A stretch of DNA of 34,144 bases from QHWK01 sp035315685 (GTDB taxonomy: Bacteria; Acidobacteriota; Vicinamibacteria; Vicinamibacterales; CAVVIG01): assembly GCA_035315685.1 (NCBI GenBank), contig DATFXR010000637.1:1-34144 (forward strand), written 5' to 3'. This document shows, one piece after another, positions 23,119-32,617 of the stretch (position 1 is its first letter; each line of letters starts with the position of its first letter). Below the pieces are notes generated by a model. That model saw only the letters and a program-made list of their open reading frames with translations, did not search any database and was not told the DNA's origin. The position numbers and the translations under genes were made by a program.

Positions 23119-23628
23119 TTATGAAGAAGATTCGTCGGTGTTCTTGGTCGTCGCCAGCGCCTGGAGCAGCGCGGGATCCTGCAGCAGCTTGGACACGAGA
23201 TCCTCGGCGCCCGACTTGCCGTCCATGTAGGTGATCAGATTCGAGAGCTGCTGGCGCGCCGTGAGCAGCTTGTTCAGCGCGTCGACCTTGCCGGCGACCG
23301 CCGCCGGCGAGAAGTCGTCCATGCTCTCGAAGGTGAGCTCCACGCTGATGTTGCCTTCGCCGGTGAGCGTGTTCGGCACCTGGAAGGCAGCGCGCGGCTT
23401 GAGCGCCTTCATCCGGCTGTCGAAGTTGTCGACGTCGATGTCGAGGAACTTGCGCTCGTCGACCGGCGGCAGCGGCGACGCCGGCTTGCCGGTCAGGTCG
23501 GCGAGGACGCCCATCACGAAGGGCAGCTGAATCTTCTTCTCCGCGCCGTACAGTTCCACGTCGTACTCGATCTGCACGCGCGGCGCTCGGTTGCGGGCGA
23601 TGAACTTCTGACTGCTTGCTTTGGCCAC
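23119..23628 (-). CDS. tssB: TssB, small T6SS sheath subunit
   Basis: Predicted 169 residues, typical for TssB (VipA). Visible: APRVQIEYDVELYGAEKKIQ, LPFVMGVLADLTGKP, ERKFLDIDVDNFDSRMKALK, VELTFESMDDFSPAAVA and LNKLLTARQQLSNLITYMDG. The start is GTG 23628 with a near-perfect Shine-Dalgarno (AGGAGGT) five bases upstream, which decides the start. The N-terminal helix is the part that ClpV and TagJ contact in other systems. It lies 27 bases after tssA. Confidence 0.97.
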   Translation of the reverse strand: MAKASSQKFIARNRAPRVQIEYDVELYGAEKKIQLPFVMGVLADLTGKPASPLPPVDERKFLDIDVDNFDSRMKALKPRAAFQVPNTLTGEGNISVELTFESMDDFSPAAVAGKVDALNKLLTARQQLSNLITYMDGKSGAEDLVSKLLQDPALLQALATTKNTDESSS

Positions 23629-23655
23629 GAGCTACCTCCTGATCGAACGTGTTTC

Positions 23656-24681
23656 CTACTCGGAATCCTTCAGCCCACCGGCCGCGCGCGCCGTCGCCAG
23701 CGCGTCGGGTGCGATGTCGGCGAGCACCTCGAGAAAATCCTTCGACACCAGCCGCTTCGCCCGCTCGAGCAGCAGCGGGATCGGGCTCGATGGTTCCGCC
23801 TGACGATAGAACGCCGTAATCGCGTCGAGCGCACGGATCGCGTCCTGGCGCGACTTCACGACGCCGCTGATCGCGGTGCCCAGGGCGCCGCCCGCTTCCG
23901 CGGCCGCGCCGTCGCCCGCCGCCGCCTCGCCTGCAGCCGTGCGCGCGGCGAGGTGCGTCCGCAGCGTCAGGTTGATCTTCGCGAGCTGCGTCGACAGCGG
24001 GTCGAACGTCGGCGCCGACTCCGAGCCGGCCGCCTCGCGCATCGTGCTCTCGATCTTCCGCACTGCCGCCACCGCCGTCGCGACGCTGTCGTGCAGGAGC
24101 GTCAGCTCCTCGAGCGGCATGGTGTCGAACGCGGCGTTGATCTGGTTCTCGTCGATCGGCGTCTCGTTCGCGGCGGGCTGGAGCTGGTGCGTCGCGATGT
24201 CCAGGTCGCGCAGGCTGACCTTGCCATGCTGCCGGCTGTTGACGAGCGGGGTCCGCCGCAGCCGATCGATCATCGCCATCGGATCGGCGAAGTTGTTCAA
24301 GGCGTTGCGGCGCACGATCGCGTCTTCGTCGACCAGGGGGTACACCTGCGCCCAGTAGCTCTCCAGCCACTGCGACGCGACGTTGAGCGTCGCGGCGAAG
24401 GCCGGCAGGCCGTCCGTGCGCAGCAGCGCCGCGCCGAGATGCGCCAGCAGCCGGACATCCTTGCTCTTCTGCAGCGCTTCGATCGACTTCGTCCGAATCG
24501 CGCCCCAGTCGGGCGGTGGCGGCGCGTCCTCACCGCCGGCGTCGACCGGCCGTGCCTGCCCGAACAGCCGGTAAGTGTCGAACGACGCCAGCAGCTCCGT
24601 GTCCTCGAGATTGTCGCCGCACGGCTGTTCTGGCGTGATGGGCTGGAGCAACGCCTCCTCGCCCTCCCATCGAGCACTCAT
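23656..24681 (-). CDS. tssA: TssA, T6SS assembly protein with ImpA N-terminal domain
   Basis: Predicted 341 residues. TssA organises baseplate, tube and sheath growth. The ImpA N-terminal domain is clear: LLQPITPEQPCGDNLEDTEL, DWGAIRTKSIEALQKSKDVR, LLAHLGAALLRTDGLPAFAA, WLESYWAQVYPLVDEDAIVR and RRNALNNFADPMAMIDRLRR. An alanine- and glutamate-rich stretch follows (about 240-280), and the C-terminus (about 280-341; ALDAITAFYRQAEPSSPIPL, LLERAKRLVSKDFLEVL) resembles the short C-terminal domain of TssA proteins. ATG 24681 has GAGAGG upstream. It follows a 164-base gap after tagF-pppA, the widest gap inside the operon apart from that before tssK, so a secondary promoter may lie there. Confidence 0.95.
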   Translation of the reverse strand: MSARWEGEEALLQPITPEQPCGDNLEDTELLASFDTYRLFGQARPVDAGGEDAPPPPDWGAIRTKSIEALQKSKDVRLLAHLGAALLRTDGLPAFAATLNVASQWLESYWAQVYPLVDEDAIVRRNALNNFADPMAMIDRLRRTPLVNSRQHGKVSLRDLDIATHQLQPAANETPIDENQINAAFDTMPLEELTLLHDSVATAVAAVRKIESTMREAAGSESAPTFDPLSTQLAKINLTLRTHLAARTAAGEAAAGDGAAAEAGGALGTAISGVVKSRQDAIRALDAITAFYRQAEPSSPIPLLLERAKRLVSKDFLEVLADIAPDALATARAAGGLKDSE

Positions 24682-24771
24682 TCAGGCCTCTCCACGCGGG
24701 CCAGTCGCACTACCGCCTGAAGGCGGGGCGAATCGGTCGACGTTCTGGATGACTTGCTGAAGGTGTTCGGA

Positions 24772-24787
24772 CCGGCGCGCGCGCCGG
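24772..24787. repeat. Perfect 16-base G/C palindrome
   Basis: CCGGCGCGCGCGCCGG reads the same on both strands, in the gap between tagF-pppA and tssA. It lies just downstream of a possible -10 box, where a repressor site or an RNA hairpin could sit. In GC-rich DNA such runs can arise by chance. Confidence 0.4.
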
Positions 24788-24800
24788 CACGAAGACAGGC

Positions 24801-24829
24801 ATTCTACTGGTTTGGGCCGAAACGCAAAA
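24801..24829 (-). promoter_or_regulatory. Possible internal promoter for the tssA-clpV genes
   Basis: On the minus strand, TAGAAT (24806-24801, five of six matches to the -10 consensus) lies 17 bases after a weak -35-like TTTTGC (24829-24824). It is placed in the 164-base gap upstream of tssA. The -35 match is poor, so this is a suggestion only. Confidence 0.25.
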
Positions 24830-24845
24830 GACGAAACCGCGCGTC

Positions 24846-26324
24846 TTACACGTTCTCTACATATCCCTCGACGATCAGCACCGTCACGTTGTCGGGCGCG
24901 CCGGCGGCGAGGGTGTCGTCAATCAGCCCCTCCACCGCGGCGGTAATGTGCCGCTTTTCCAGCCAGGTCCCTATCTGCGTGTCTGTTAACGTGCGAGTCA
25001 ACCCGTCCGAACACAGGAGGAAGCGGTCGCCGGCGCAGACCGTATCCTGGCGGAGATCGAGTGACAGATTCGGCTGCACGCCGACCGCTCGTGTCACCGC
25101 CGTGGACACTTCGCGTCCGTCGGGACCCTCGCCGCTACCAATACTGTGATCGCGAGTCATCTGCTCGAGCTGGCCGGAGCGCCACCGATACACGCGGCTG
25201 TCCCCTGCCCACAGCACCGCGCAGCGGCCGCCGCGGACCAGCAGCACGACCACGGTGCTGGCGCTCCGGTCCGCCATCGACGCGTCCTTGTGCGCGCGCA
25301 GCAGCTGCTCGTTCACCTGCCGCAGACACTGACGCGCCGCCTCGATCGTGCCGTCGAACGTCGGGTCGGGCGCGAGCTCCGCAATGGCGTCACACACCAT
25401 CTTGCTGGCCACTTCGCCGGCGGCGTGGCCGCCAAGACCGTCGGCCACCGCCCAGATCCCGACTTCTGGACGTTCGATGAACGAGTCCTCGTTGATCTCG
25501 CGCGCGAGGCCGACGTCGCTCGCCGCCGCGGAGCGGAACCCGTCGGGCGGCGATCCCTCGATGCGCATCTCGATCGTCGCTGAGCTGTCGATCTGCGCCG
25601 GCACCGGGCGCCAGCGATAGCTGGCCCACGAGCCGTCGAGCAGCGCGCCGAACCCCGCCGGATCCGGCAGACCCTTGGCGACGAGGCAGCTCGGTTCGAC
25701 GATTGACGATCCTTCGGTCCACCACATCACGAGCGGGCTGTACATCGACGCCAGCGTGTGCGCGAGCAGTTGCTCGAACACGGCGCCGAGGCGCGACGCA
25801 TCGCCAACCGGAATCTGCCACGCGTGTCCGCCCTCGGCGACCGCGGCCGCTGTCGTCGGATCGAGCACGACCGGCGGCGGCACCGTGATCGCCTCGAGCT
25901 CGTCGGCGAGCTCGACGACCCGCTGATCGAATTGCTCGAAGTCGATCTGCTCGTCGGCGAGCGTGTCGATCAGCAGGCGCTCGGCGGCGTTGAAGAATCG
26001 CGTCGCCGCAGCTGCCGCCGCGATCAGACTCACCTCCTCGGGCAGCTCGGCGACGAGTGTCAGCGGAAAGAAGCGGCCGACGCGATCCACGCTCGGTACC
26101 ATCAGGCCGATGACCGGCGCCGGACCGCACGCGCGCGGCGCCGCGACGAAGCGCCACGCCGGGCTGGTGAGGTAGACGTCGACCCAGCGATCGCCGAGCG
26201 CGGCCTGGCTCTTCGCGAGGCACTGCCGCAGCCACGCGTCCCAGCTGTCGATGAACTGATCGGAGACGCGGCGACGGAGGAAGTCGCCGTGACTCGGCAG
26301 CTTTCCGAACAGTCCTACGTCCAC
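24846..26324 (-). CDS. TagF-PppA fusion: T6SS repressor domain joined to PP2C phosphatase
   Basis: Predicted 492 residues with two domains. TagF (about 1-240): MDVGLFGKLPSHGDFLRRRV, WDAWLRQCLAKSQAALGDRW, SPAWRFV, GLMVPSVDRVGRFFPLTLVA and WWTEGSS. PP2C phosphatase (about 262-492): SDVGLAREINEDSF, VADGLGGHAAGEVA (metal-binding Asp295), VLWAGDSRVYRWR, LLCSDGLTRTL and PDNVTVLIVEG, with all metal ligands apparently present. In other systems, PppA removes the phosphate that kinase PpkA puts on Fha, and TagF represses post-translationally; the same fusion is known in Agrobacterium. The start is GTG 26324, seven bases after the tssM stop, with a weak Shine-Dalgarno. No PpkA gene is in the window. Confidence 0.94.
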   Translation of the reverse strand: MDVGLFGKLPSHGDFLRRRVSDQFIDSWDAWLRQCLAKSQAALGDRWVDVYLTSPAWRFVAAPRACGPAPVIGLMVPSVDRVGRFFPLTLVAELPEEVSLIAAAAAATRFFNAAERLLIDTLADEQIDFEQFDQRVVELADELEAITVPPPVVLDPTTAAAVAEGGHAWQIPVGDASRLGAVFEQLLAHTLASMYSPLVMWWTEGSSIVEPSCLVAKGLPDPAGFGALLDGSWASYRWRPVPAQIDSSATIEMRIEGSPPDGFRSAAASDVGLAREINEDSFIERPEVGIWAVADGLGGHAAGEVASKMVCDAIAELAPDPTFDGTIEAARQCLRQVNEQLLRAHKDASMADRSASTVVVLLVRGGRCAVLWAGDSRVYRWRSGQLEQMTRDHSIGSGEGPDGREVSTAVTRAVGVQPNLSLDLRQDTVCAGDRFLLCSDGLTRTLTDTQIGTWLEKRHITAAVEGLIDDTLAAGAPDNVTVLIVEGYVENV

Positions 26325-26331
26325 GGCGCGA

Positions 26332-29300
26332 TCAGCGCTCGCACGTGAACTGCCGCCAGTCGGACGCTGCGAACGGATTGTTCGCGGCGCTCGGCGCGTC
26401 GATCGTCACCTGCGCCTGATGGTATTTCGTCGTGAAGCGCAGCGCTGTCGCCGTATCGGTCTCCGATTGTGCCGCCGGCGCCTGACGGGTGACGTCGACC
26501 AGCTTGAACAGCGCCCACGGTCCGTCACTCGGATTGATCCGCTCGGGCGCGGCGACGGTGTCCTCGAAGGCCGCGTAGACGTACCCGGTCTTGCCGGCGC
26601 CCGGCCACACCGCCGGATTGCCGCCGGCTGCGCCCGGCTTGACGTCGTAGCGCTGTCCGTTGATTTCGAGAAAGAAGCGCGTCGCGTCTTTGTCGAGGCT
26701 GCTCAAGGTGAGGGTGAAATTCAATTCCGGGTTCTTCGAACCGGCCGCGAAGAACATGCGGCGGATCCGTTCGGCCCGCTGGAACTGCCGCAGCAGTTCG
26801 GGCGACGCCGAGAGCGGCGCGGCGCGCCACGTCCACGGGGTCTGCACCGAGTCGACGACCTTGTCGAGGCGTTCGGTGAAGAACTTGTCGTAGAGCCCGC
26901 CGTAGCCGAAGACCTCACCGAAGTCCGCGAGTGGAATCTCCTTGCCGCTGCCGAACGGATATCTCCCGTCGATCAGGACCTTGCACCGTGACACGACCTG
27001 TCCTTCGTACAGCTTGTCGAGTTCGAGCGTCGCCTCGGCTCGTACCCGCTCGCCGGCGTTCCGGACGATTTCCCTGACGAGGCGATCAGCCGGCTCGGGG
27101 AGGTTCGCCGCGTCCTGCTCCACCGACCGCCACAGATCGTTGACGCCTGGATCGGTGATCGCGGTCAGCGGCGCGGTGCCGCCGAGTTGTGTCGCGACGC
27201 GCGAGACGCCCTCGCGAATCTTCTTCACCTGCTCGAGCACGGCGTCGAACGGCGGCGGAGTGCCGGCCATCAGCCGCTGCAGCGGCTCGAACCGCTTCAT
27301 CACGATCGTCCCGGGAGGCGCGCCGCCGGTGACAGCCTGCTGCGCCCGCTGGAAGGCGTCGCGGGTAGCGTTGCTGAATCGCTCGGTGATCGATTGCTTC
27401 GACGGATCGGCCGTGCTGCCGACGAGCGAGGTGTTGTCGGCGGCCACCTTCAGCACGCCCTTCAACGGCGACGTCGGGCCGGTGAGAATGCCGAGCGCGT
27501 CGGCGTACTGCTGCACCGAGGTGAACGGCACGATCTCGAGATCGTTCAGGAACCCGGCCCACCAGTCGGCGTAGTCCCGCTCGTAGACGTCGGTCACGTC
27601 CGGACCGAGGCGCGAGGAATTCGCGGCACCGGCAACGCCGCCGGTGCCCCACACCCACTCCTCCTGTGCGAACTGCTGGACGAACTTCAGCATGTTCGGA
27701 CCGGTGACGTCCTTGAAGACGTTCTGGGTGTAAATCGCCGGCACCGGCTCCGACAGCGGGCGGCCGCTGCGCCGGCGCAGCACCTTCTCGATGCCGAGTC
27801 CGGCCACCGAATCGAGCCGCAGCCCGTTCGGATCGTCGGCGTAGGCGCGCTTGATCTGGCTGTAGATGATCCGCGGAATCGACGCGGCCTTGAGGTTGTT
27901 GCGCGCCTGCGTGACCAGGACCGGCTCGGTCGCGATCGGCCGCAGCGTGTCGGAGTATTCCAGCAGGTTGCGGATGTGCGTCGACGGCAGCGCGCCTGAC
28001 CTGGACCCGCTCAACGGCGGCGGCCACTCGGAATCGGCGACCGACTGCATGAACTTCTTGTCGAGGTGCTTCGGGTCGCCGAGCATCAGATACGCCTTCA
28101 GGTAGCCATAGAGCTTTTCCGGCTCCGCGGCGTTCTCGGCCAGGTGCTGACGGATGCGCGCCGCGAACCGCGGCAGCAGGATGGTGTCGAGCTCACGCAG
28201 GTAGGCGTCGCGCGCGGCGTTGCCGATCGCGTTGCCCTGATAGAGTCCCCAGCGCATGCTCCACGGCGCGCCGTCGCGATAGCGGTTGGCCGAGTCGGAG
28301 ACGGCGCGCGCGGCATTGAGGAACGGCATGAACGCTTCGAGCGACGCCCGCGCGGCCGGCGGCCGCACGCCCTTCAAGGTCGCCACGTCGGCAGACACCT
28401 GATCGAGGTAGGTGCGGTTGTTGGTGTAGCTCACGTACAGCAGGATCAGCCCGAGGACGACGACGAGCACGGTCGCCGCGTAGGCGCCGACCTGCCACGC
28501 CGCTTTCTGCAGCTCGAGACGCCGGTTGACGCCCGCCAGTCCCGACTCGCCGATCACGACCTCTTTCAGCAGCCGCTCGACGAAATACGCCTTCCCCTTG
28601 CCGGCCGCCGCCGGCGCCACGTCCGCCGCGACGCCGAATCGCCGGCTGATCGCGCCGAGCAGGCGATCGATCTGCGTGCCGTCCTGCGTGCCGCTGGTGA
28701 AGTAGACGCCGCGGAGGAGAATCTGACGATCGCCGCGCGAGGCCTGGAAGACCTCGTCGACGAACCCGGCGACGAGATCGCGCAGCGCCGCCATCTGCTG
28801 CGGAAACGCGAAGACCGACGCCCGCCGGCGCCCGCCGCGCTCCTCCTCGACGCGCGCGAAGACGCGGTCGTTCAGCCGTCCCATCAGCGCGTCGAACTCG
28901 CCGACGATCGCGTTCGCTGCGCTGCCGTTCAGCGTCTGCTCGTACGGGAACGTCACGCCCCACACCTGCGCCCGTCCCTCCTGCGTGAGATCGTCGAAGT
29001 AGTCGGTGAAGCCGGGGACCATGTCGCACTTGGTCACCATCACGTACACCGGCAACTGGACGCGCAGTTCGTCGGTCAACTCCTGCAACCGCCGCCGCGC
29101 CGCCTCGATGTAGGTCTCGCGCTCGTGCTCGCCCTGGGTGAGCAGATCCTGGCAGCTGATCGTGAGAATCACGCCGTTCAGCGGCCGCCGGACCCGATAG
29201 GTGCGGAGCAGCGCGAGGAACTCGCGCCAGCCTTCGCTGTCGGAGGTCTGATCGGAATCCTGCGTGGTGTAGCGGCCGGCGGTGTCCAGAAACACCGCGT

Positions 29301-29799
29301 CCTCGGTGAACCACCAGTCACAGTTGCGCGTGCCGCCGACGCCGCGGATCGCTCCTCTGCCGGAGCGCTGTTCCAGCGGGAATCGCAGGCCGGAGTTCAC
29401 GAGCGCGGTGGTCTTGCCCGATCCCGGTGCGCCGATGAACACGTACCACGGCAGGTCGTACAGGCTTCTGCCGCCGCGCTGCTTCAGCGCCGCCACCGCC
29501 TCTTCGAAACGCTCGCGCAGTTTCGCCTGCTCGGGCGACGGCTTCTCTTTCTCGGGTCGAGCGGCGACGATCGCGCCGACCAGCTTGTCGGTCGCCTGCG
29601 ACGCGCGCAGCCACTTGATCACGCCCCAGAGCAGCCAGAGGACGAAGATCAGGCCGATCGCGATGTACCGTGACGTCTCGCTGTCGAGCGGCCGGTAGCT
29701 GCCGAACGCGAAGTATGGTCCGGCGAACCAGATGAAGACCGCGATCAGCGCGAAGGCGATCAGCCGGACGAGCGCGCGGAAATTGAAGAATCTGCGCAC
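26332..29799 (-). CDS. tssM: TssM (IcmF-like), inner-membrane T6SS complex protein
   Basis: Predicted 1155 residues, typical for TssM. Two N-terminal membrane helices (about 12-32 and 45-63) frame the start, followed by a cytoplasmic GTPase-like domain with an intact Walker A, GAPGSGKT (123-130), a switch/Walker B-type DTAGRYTTQ, and TKCDMVPGF. A third helix (VGAYAATVLVVVLGLILLYV, about 434-455) leads to the large periplasmic IcmF-related region and the C-terminal domain. The periplasmic end usually contacts TssJ, which is not found here. The start is GTG 29799 with GAGG about five bases upstream, seven bases after the tssL stop. Confidence 0.97.
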   Translation of the reverse strand: MRRFFNFRALVRLIAFALIAVFIWFAGPYFAFGSYRPLDSETSRYIAIGLIFVLWLLWGVIKWLRASQATDKLVGAIVAARPEKEKPSPEQAKLRERFEEAVAALKQRGGRSLYDLPWYVFIGAPGSGKTTALVNSGLRFPLEQRSGRGAIRGVGGTRNCDWWFTEDAVFLDTAGRYTTQDSDQTSDSEGWREFLALLRTYRVRRPLNGVILTISCQDLLTQGEHERETYIEAARRRLQELTDELRVQLPVYVMVTKCDMVPGFTDYFDDLTQEGRAQVWGVTFPYEQTLNGSAANAIVGEFDALMGRLNDRVFARVEEERGGRRRASVFAFPQQMAALRDLVAGFVDEVFQASRGDRQILLRGVYFTSGTQDGTQIDRLLGAISRRFGVAADVAPAAAGKGKAYFVERLLKEVVIGESGLAGVNRRLELQKAAWQVGAYAATVLVVVLGLILLYVSYTNNRTYLDQVSADVATLKGVRPPAARASLEAFMPFLNAARAVSDSANRYRDGAPWSMRWGLYQGNAIGNAARDAYLRELDTILLPRFAARIRQHLAENAAEPEKLYGYLKAYLMLGDPKHLDKKFMQSVADSEWPPPLSGSRSGALPSTHIRNLLEYSDTLRPIATEPVLVTQARNNLKAASIPRIIYSQIKRAYADDPNGLRLDSVAGLGIEKVLRRRSGRPLSEPVPAIYTQNVFKDVTGPNMLKFVQQFAQEEWVWGTGGVAGAANSSRLGPDVTDVYERDYADWWAGFLNDLEIVPFTSVQQYADALGILTGPTSPLKGVLKVAADNTSLVGSTADPSKQSITERFSNATRDAFQRAQQAVTGGAPPGTIVMKRFEPLQRLMAGTPPPFDAVLEQVKKIREGVSRVATQLGGTAPLTAITDPGVNDLWRSVEQDAANLPEPADRLVREIVRNAGERVRAEATLELDKLYEGQVVSRCKVLIDGRYPFGSGKEIPLADFGEVFGYGGLYDKFFTERLDKVVDSVQTPWTWRAAPLSASPELLRQFQRAERIRRMFFAAGSKNPELNFTLTLSSLDKDATRFFLEINGQRYDVKPGAAGGNPAVWPGAGKTGYVYAAFEDTVAAPERINPSDGPWALFKLVDVTRQAPAAQSETDTATALRFTTKYHQAQVTIDAPSAANNPFAASDWRQFTCER

Positions 29800-29806
29800 G
29801 GCCGCC

Positions 29807-31123
29807 TCACGAGCTCCGCACGTGGATGATCTCCACGCGCCGATTGCGCGACCGGTTGGCCGGATCCGACTCGTCGTACTTCGGCTCGGACGCGCCGACG
29901 CCGGTCCATTGGAATCGCGCGCGGTCGTTGCTGCCCTGCTTCAGCAGGTTCACGACGCTGACGGCGCGCTCGCGCGATAGCTCGAAGTTGTCCTGGAAGC
30001 GGAGCGACTTGATCGGTTGACTGTCGGTGTGCCCGACCACCAGCACGCGACCCGGCACCTTGTTCAGCGCATCGGCGATGCGCTTGAGCGTCGCGTAGTG
30101 CGTCTCGTTGACGGTCGCGCTCCCGGACGGAAAGAGATCCGCGGCGGGCAGCGTCACTGTCGTCTTGCTGCCTTGCTCCTCCACGCTGAGTGCGCCGCTC
30201 TGCTCGTCGCTGGCGAGCAGCTGCTTCAGCGAGGGACCGCGCACCGGCGCGGCCGGAGGCGGCGTCGAAAAGTCCTCGAGACCGATTCGGGCCAGGTCGC
30301 GCTGGATCGGCGCGGCCGCGCCGGCGAGGCTGGCGTACCACGCCGTGAACGCGATCGCCAGAATCGGCAGCGCCGCGGCCGAGACGACCCACCACGGCAG
30401 GTACTGCAGGATCGGGTTGCGGCGATCCTCGAGGCCGCGCCAGCGCAGCGAGAGGCCGGACGGCGCGGCACCGCGCCGTTCCCGGATCCGGCGATACAGT
30501 GACTGCTGAATCTCGAGCAGCTTGTCCTGCCCGCGTTCCTGCACCTGGTACTTGCCGGCGAATCCGAACGCGAGCGCCAGATACTGCAGCTCCATCAGAT
30601 CGATGAACTTCGCGGGATCCTTCGACGTGCGATCGAGCATGTCGAAGAACTTCTCGCCGCCCCACGCCTCGCGGTGCAGCGCGACGAGCAGCGGGTGCTG
30701 CGCCCACTCGCTCTGGTTCCCCCACGGCGTCGAGAGCACGGCTTCGTCGAGCGCCGCGCACAGCACGTAGCGCGCCGCGAGGGCCACTTCGTTCGGGACG
30801 CGCGCGACGCGCGCCTGCTCCTCGAACTGATGAATCTCGTCGAGCGCCGTGCGCCGCAGGCCGGCGACGTCGACCGCCTGCAGCGACTCGCGGATGTGCG
30901 CGGTCATCAGCAGAAGGGGCGTGGCGGCGCGCACCAGCGGATTCAAGCCGATGCCGATCAGCGCGCGGGCGGCCGCTGGAATCGGCGCCGCGTCGTACGG
31001 CGCCGCCGCAGACGTCTGCCCCGTGAGCTGCGTGCGCGGTGGCTCGGGCCGGCGTCCACCGCCCGGCCGCGGCCGCAGTTTCGTCGCGTCAGGGCGGAGG
31101 AACGGATCGTCGGTGTTGGCCAT
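29807..31123 (-). CDS. tssL: TssL with C-terminal OmpA peptidoglycan-binding domain
   Basis: Predicted 438 residues. After a proline/arginine-rich leader (1-about 50), the DotU/TssL cytoplasmic domain runs to about 235 (NPLVRAATPLLLMTAHIRES, ARYVLCAALDEAVLSTPWGN, SEWAQHPLLVALHREAWGGE, KFFDMLDR, ELQYLALAFGFAGKYQV). One membrane helix follows (about 243-263). The C-terminus (about 318-435) is an OmpA-like domain: VLVVGHTDSQPIKS, NFELSRERAVSVVNLL and GVGASEPKYDESDPANRSRN with the ligand-type Asp and Arg positions. This is the evolved TssL form that grips the cell wall itself. ATG 31123 lies 14 bases after the tssK stop. Confidence 0.97.
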   Translation of the reverse strand: MANTDDPFLRPDATKLRPRPGGGRRPEPPRTQLTGQTSAAAPYDAAPIPAAARALIGIGLNPLVRAATPLLLMTAHIRESLQAVDVAGLRRTALDEIHQFEEQARVARVPNEVALAARYVLCAALDEAVLSTPWGNQSEWAQHPLLVALHREAWGGEKFFDMLDRTSKDPAKFIDLMELQYLALAFGFAGKYQVQERGQDKLLEIQQSLYRRIRERRGAAPSGLSLRWRGLEDRRNPILQYLPWWVVSAAALPILAIAFTAWYASLAGAAAPIQRDLARIGLEDFSTPPPAAPVRGPSLKQLLASDEQSGALSVEEQGSKTTVTLPAADLFPSGSATVNETHYATLKRIADALNKVPGRVLVVGHTDSQPIKSLRFQDNFELSRERAVSVVNLLKQGSNDRARFQWTGVGASEPKYDESDPANRSRNRRVEIIHVRSS

Positions 31124-31137
31124 GCCTCAACCCCGCG

Positions 31138-32472
31138 TCAGCTGCGAATCGCCCAGAATTCCATCGCGAGGCCCGGGAATTCTCCAGCCACGTGCATCGC
31201 GACGCCCCCCGAGGTCTTGAGCTGGTCCCACAGTTGATCGGTCTGATCGAGCTCGAAGTACGCGTAGCCGGCGTGATACGGAATGTGCCTCGGCGCCACC
31301 GGCAGCGGCAGAACCGGCACGCCCGGCAGTTGCAGGCGCACGAGATCGGTAATCCGTTCGACCGGTCCGATCTTCAGCTGCGCGGGAAACCGCCGCCGCA
31401 GTTCCTCGGATGGAAGGTCGGCGCGCGCCGCGAGCACGAACACGGCGGATCCGTACAGCGACCGATCGGTGACGATCGCGACGCTGATCCCGAACTTCTT
31501 CGGCTCGATCGGAATCGAGATCGCCACCTGCGTGAGCACTTTGCTCAGTGACTCGCGCAGCGACATGATCACCGGGTCGAACGACTCGCGCAGGCGATCG
31601 TGGCGGTAGGCGGTGACCTTCGGCGGCCGCTTCGACGTGGTCGTGAACGTCGCAAACTCGCCGGCGGCCGAGACGCAGATCCGGAACAGGCTCTCGGGAT
31701 GCAGATCGCCGGCGTCGGCGTGGTGCGCGACGAGCGGCTCGTAGCGGTTGATCGCCTGCAGCATCAGGAAGTCTGCGATCTCGGCGGCGCCGCCGCGTCC
31801 GGTCGCCGCGACCCGTCCCGCCAGCGCTTCGCCGCGCTGGTGCAGCAGCCCCAGAAGCTCCGAGGTAAACGCGGCCAGCCGTCCGGCGGCACGCACGTGC
31901 AGCGCCGTGGGAATGAACTGATCGTCGAGCACTACCTGTCGATCGGCGCGACATTCGATCACGTGCGCCAGCGGGACGCAGGCGTACGCCTCGGTGACGT
32001 CCTTCGCCAGCAGCAGGCGCGTGCGCAGCGCCCCGACCTCGAGCATCGCCGGATCGCTGTCCGTCGCCGTCGAATCGGACGCCGGCACCTGGCGGATGTC
32101 GTGACGCGCCAGGTCGTCGACCGTCGCGTCGCGCGCCGCCTCCGACTCTCCGGCGCGGCGCAACGGCACGGCGAGATACAGAATCTGGTTGCGCACGTCG
32201 GTGCCGATGTCGATCGGCGCCGGCAGCGGATCGTCGTCCGGCAGCTGGAACGGCGTGCCGTCCGGGAAGACGCCGGCCACGCGGCGCATCGCGACTTTGC
32301 CGATCGCCAGCAAATCGCGTTCGAATTCGATCTCGGTGAAACCCCAGGCGTGGGGCACCAGCGAGCGGCAGCGCGTCTCGACGAAGCGCTCGACGTAGCG
32401 TTCCTGCTGCTGAAAGTGCTGGGGCTGCAGGAACAGCCCCTCGGACCAGATCACGCGGCTATGCGCAGACAT
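31138..32472 (-). CDS. tssK: TssK, baseplate-to-membrane-complex connector
   Basis: Predicted 444 residues, normal for TssK, the trimeric adaptor between baseplate and TssL/TssM. Family features: VIWSEGLFLQPQHFQQQERY at the N-terminus, ARDATVDDLARHDIRQVPAS, LPLAHVIECRADRQVVLDDQ-type sequence, DQFIPTALHV, LLHQRGEALAGRV, DFLMLQAINRYEPLVAHHAD, LHPESLFRICVSAAGEFATF, and the C-terminal RHIPYHAGYAYFELDQTDQL and LAMEFWAIR. ATG 32472 has little Shine-Dalgarno. A 193-base gap precedes it, where many systems carry tssJ. Confidence 0.97.
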   Translation of the reverse strand: MSAHSRVIWSEGLFLQPQHFQQQERYVERFVETRCRSLVPHAWGFTEIEFERDLLAIGKVAMRRVAGVFPDGTPFQLPDDDPLPAPIDIGTDVRNQILYLAVPLRRAGESEAARDATVDDLARHDIRQVPASDSTATDSDPAMLEVGALRTRLLLAKDVTEAYACVPLAHVIECRADRQVVLDDQFIPTALHVRAAGRLAAFTSELLGLLHQRGEALAGRVAATGRGGAAEIADFLMLQAINRYEPLVAHHADAGDLHPESLFRICVSAAGEFATFTTTSKRPPKVTAYRHDRLRESFDPVIMSLRESLSKVLTQVAISIPIEPKKFGISVAIVTDRSLYGSAVFVLAARADLPSEELRRRFPAQLKIGPVERITDLVRLQLPGVPVLPLPVAPRHIPYHAGYAYFELDQTDQLWDQLKTSGGVAMHVAGEFPGLAMEFWAIRS

Positions 32473-32589
32473 TCACACCAGACTCGACGCGGGTTCGCGC
32501 CGCGAGAACGCGCCGATTGCTGACGCGAAGTTGTACCTCCGGCCGGCTTCGACCGGGCCGTACCGCGGACGTGTGCATGAGGGGCTCAA

Positions 32590-32617
32590 TCTATACCCGA
32601 ACGGTCCAGTTCGTCCA
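32590..32617 (-). promoter_or_regulatory. Possible sigma-70-type promoter upstream of tssK
   Basis: On the minus strand, TGGACG (32617-32612; four of six -35 matches) and TATAGA (32595-32590; good -10) are 16 bases apart, in the 193-base gap between tagH and tssK and about 118 bases before the tssK ATG. The rest of the gap holds no gene and no obvious terminator. Confidence 0.4.
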
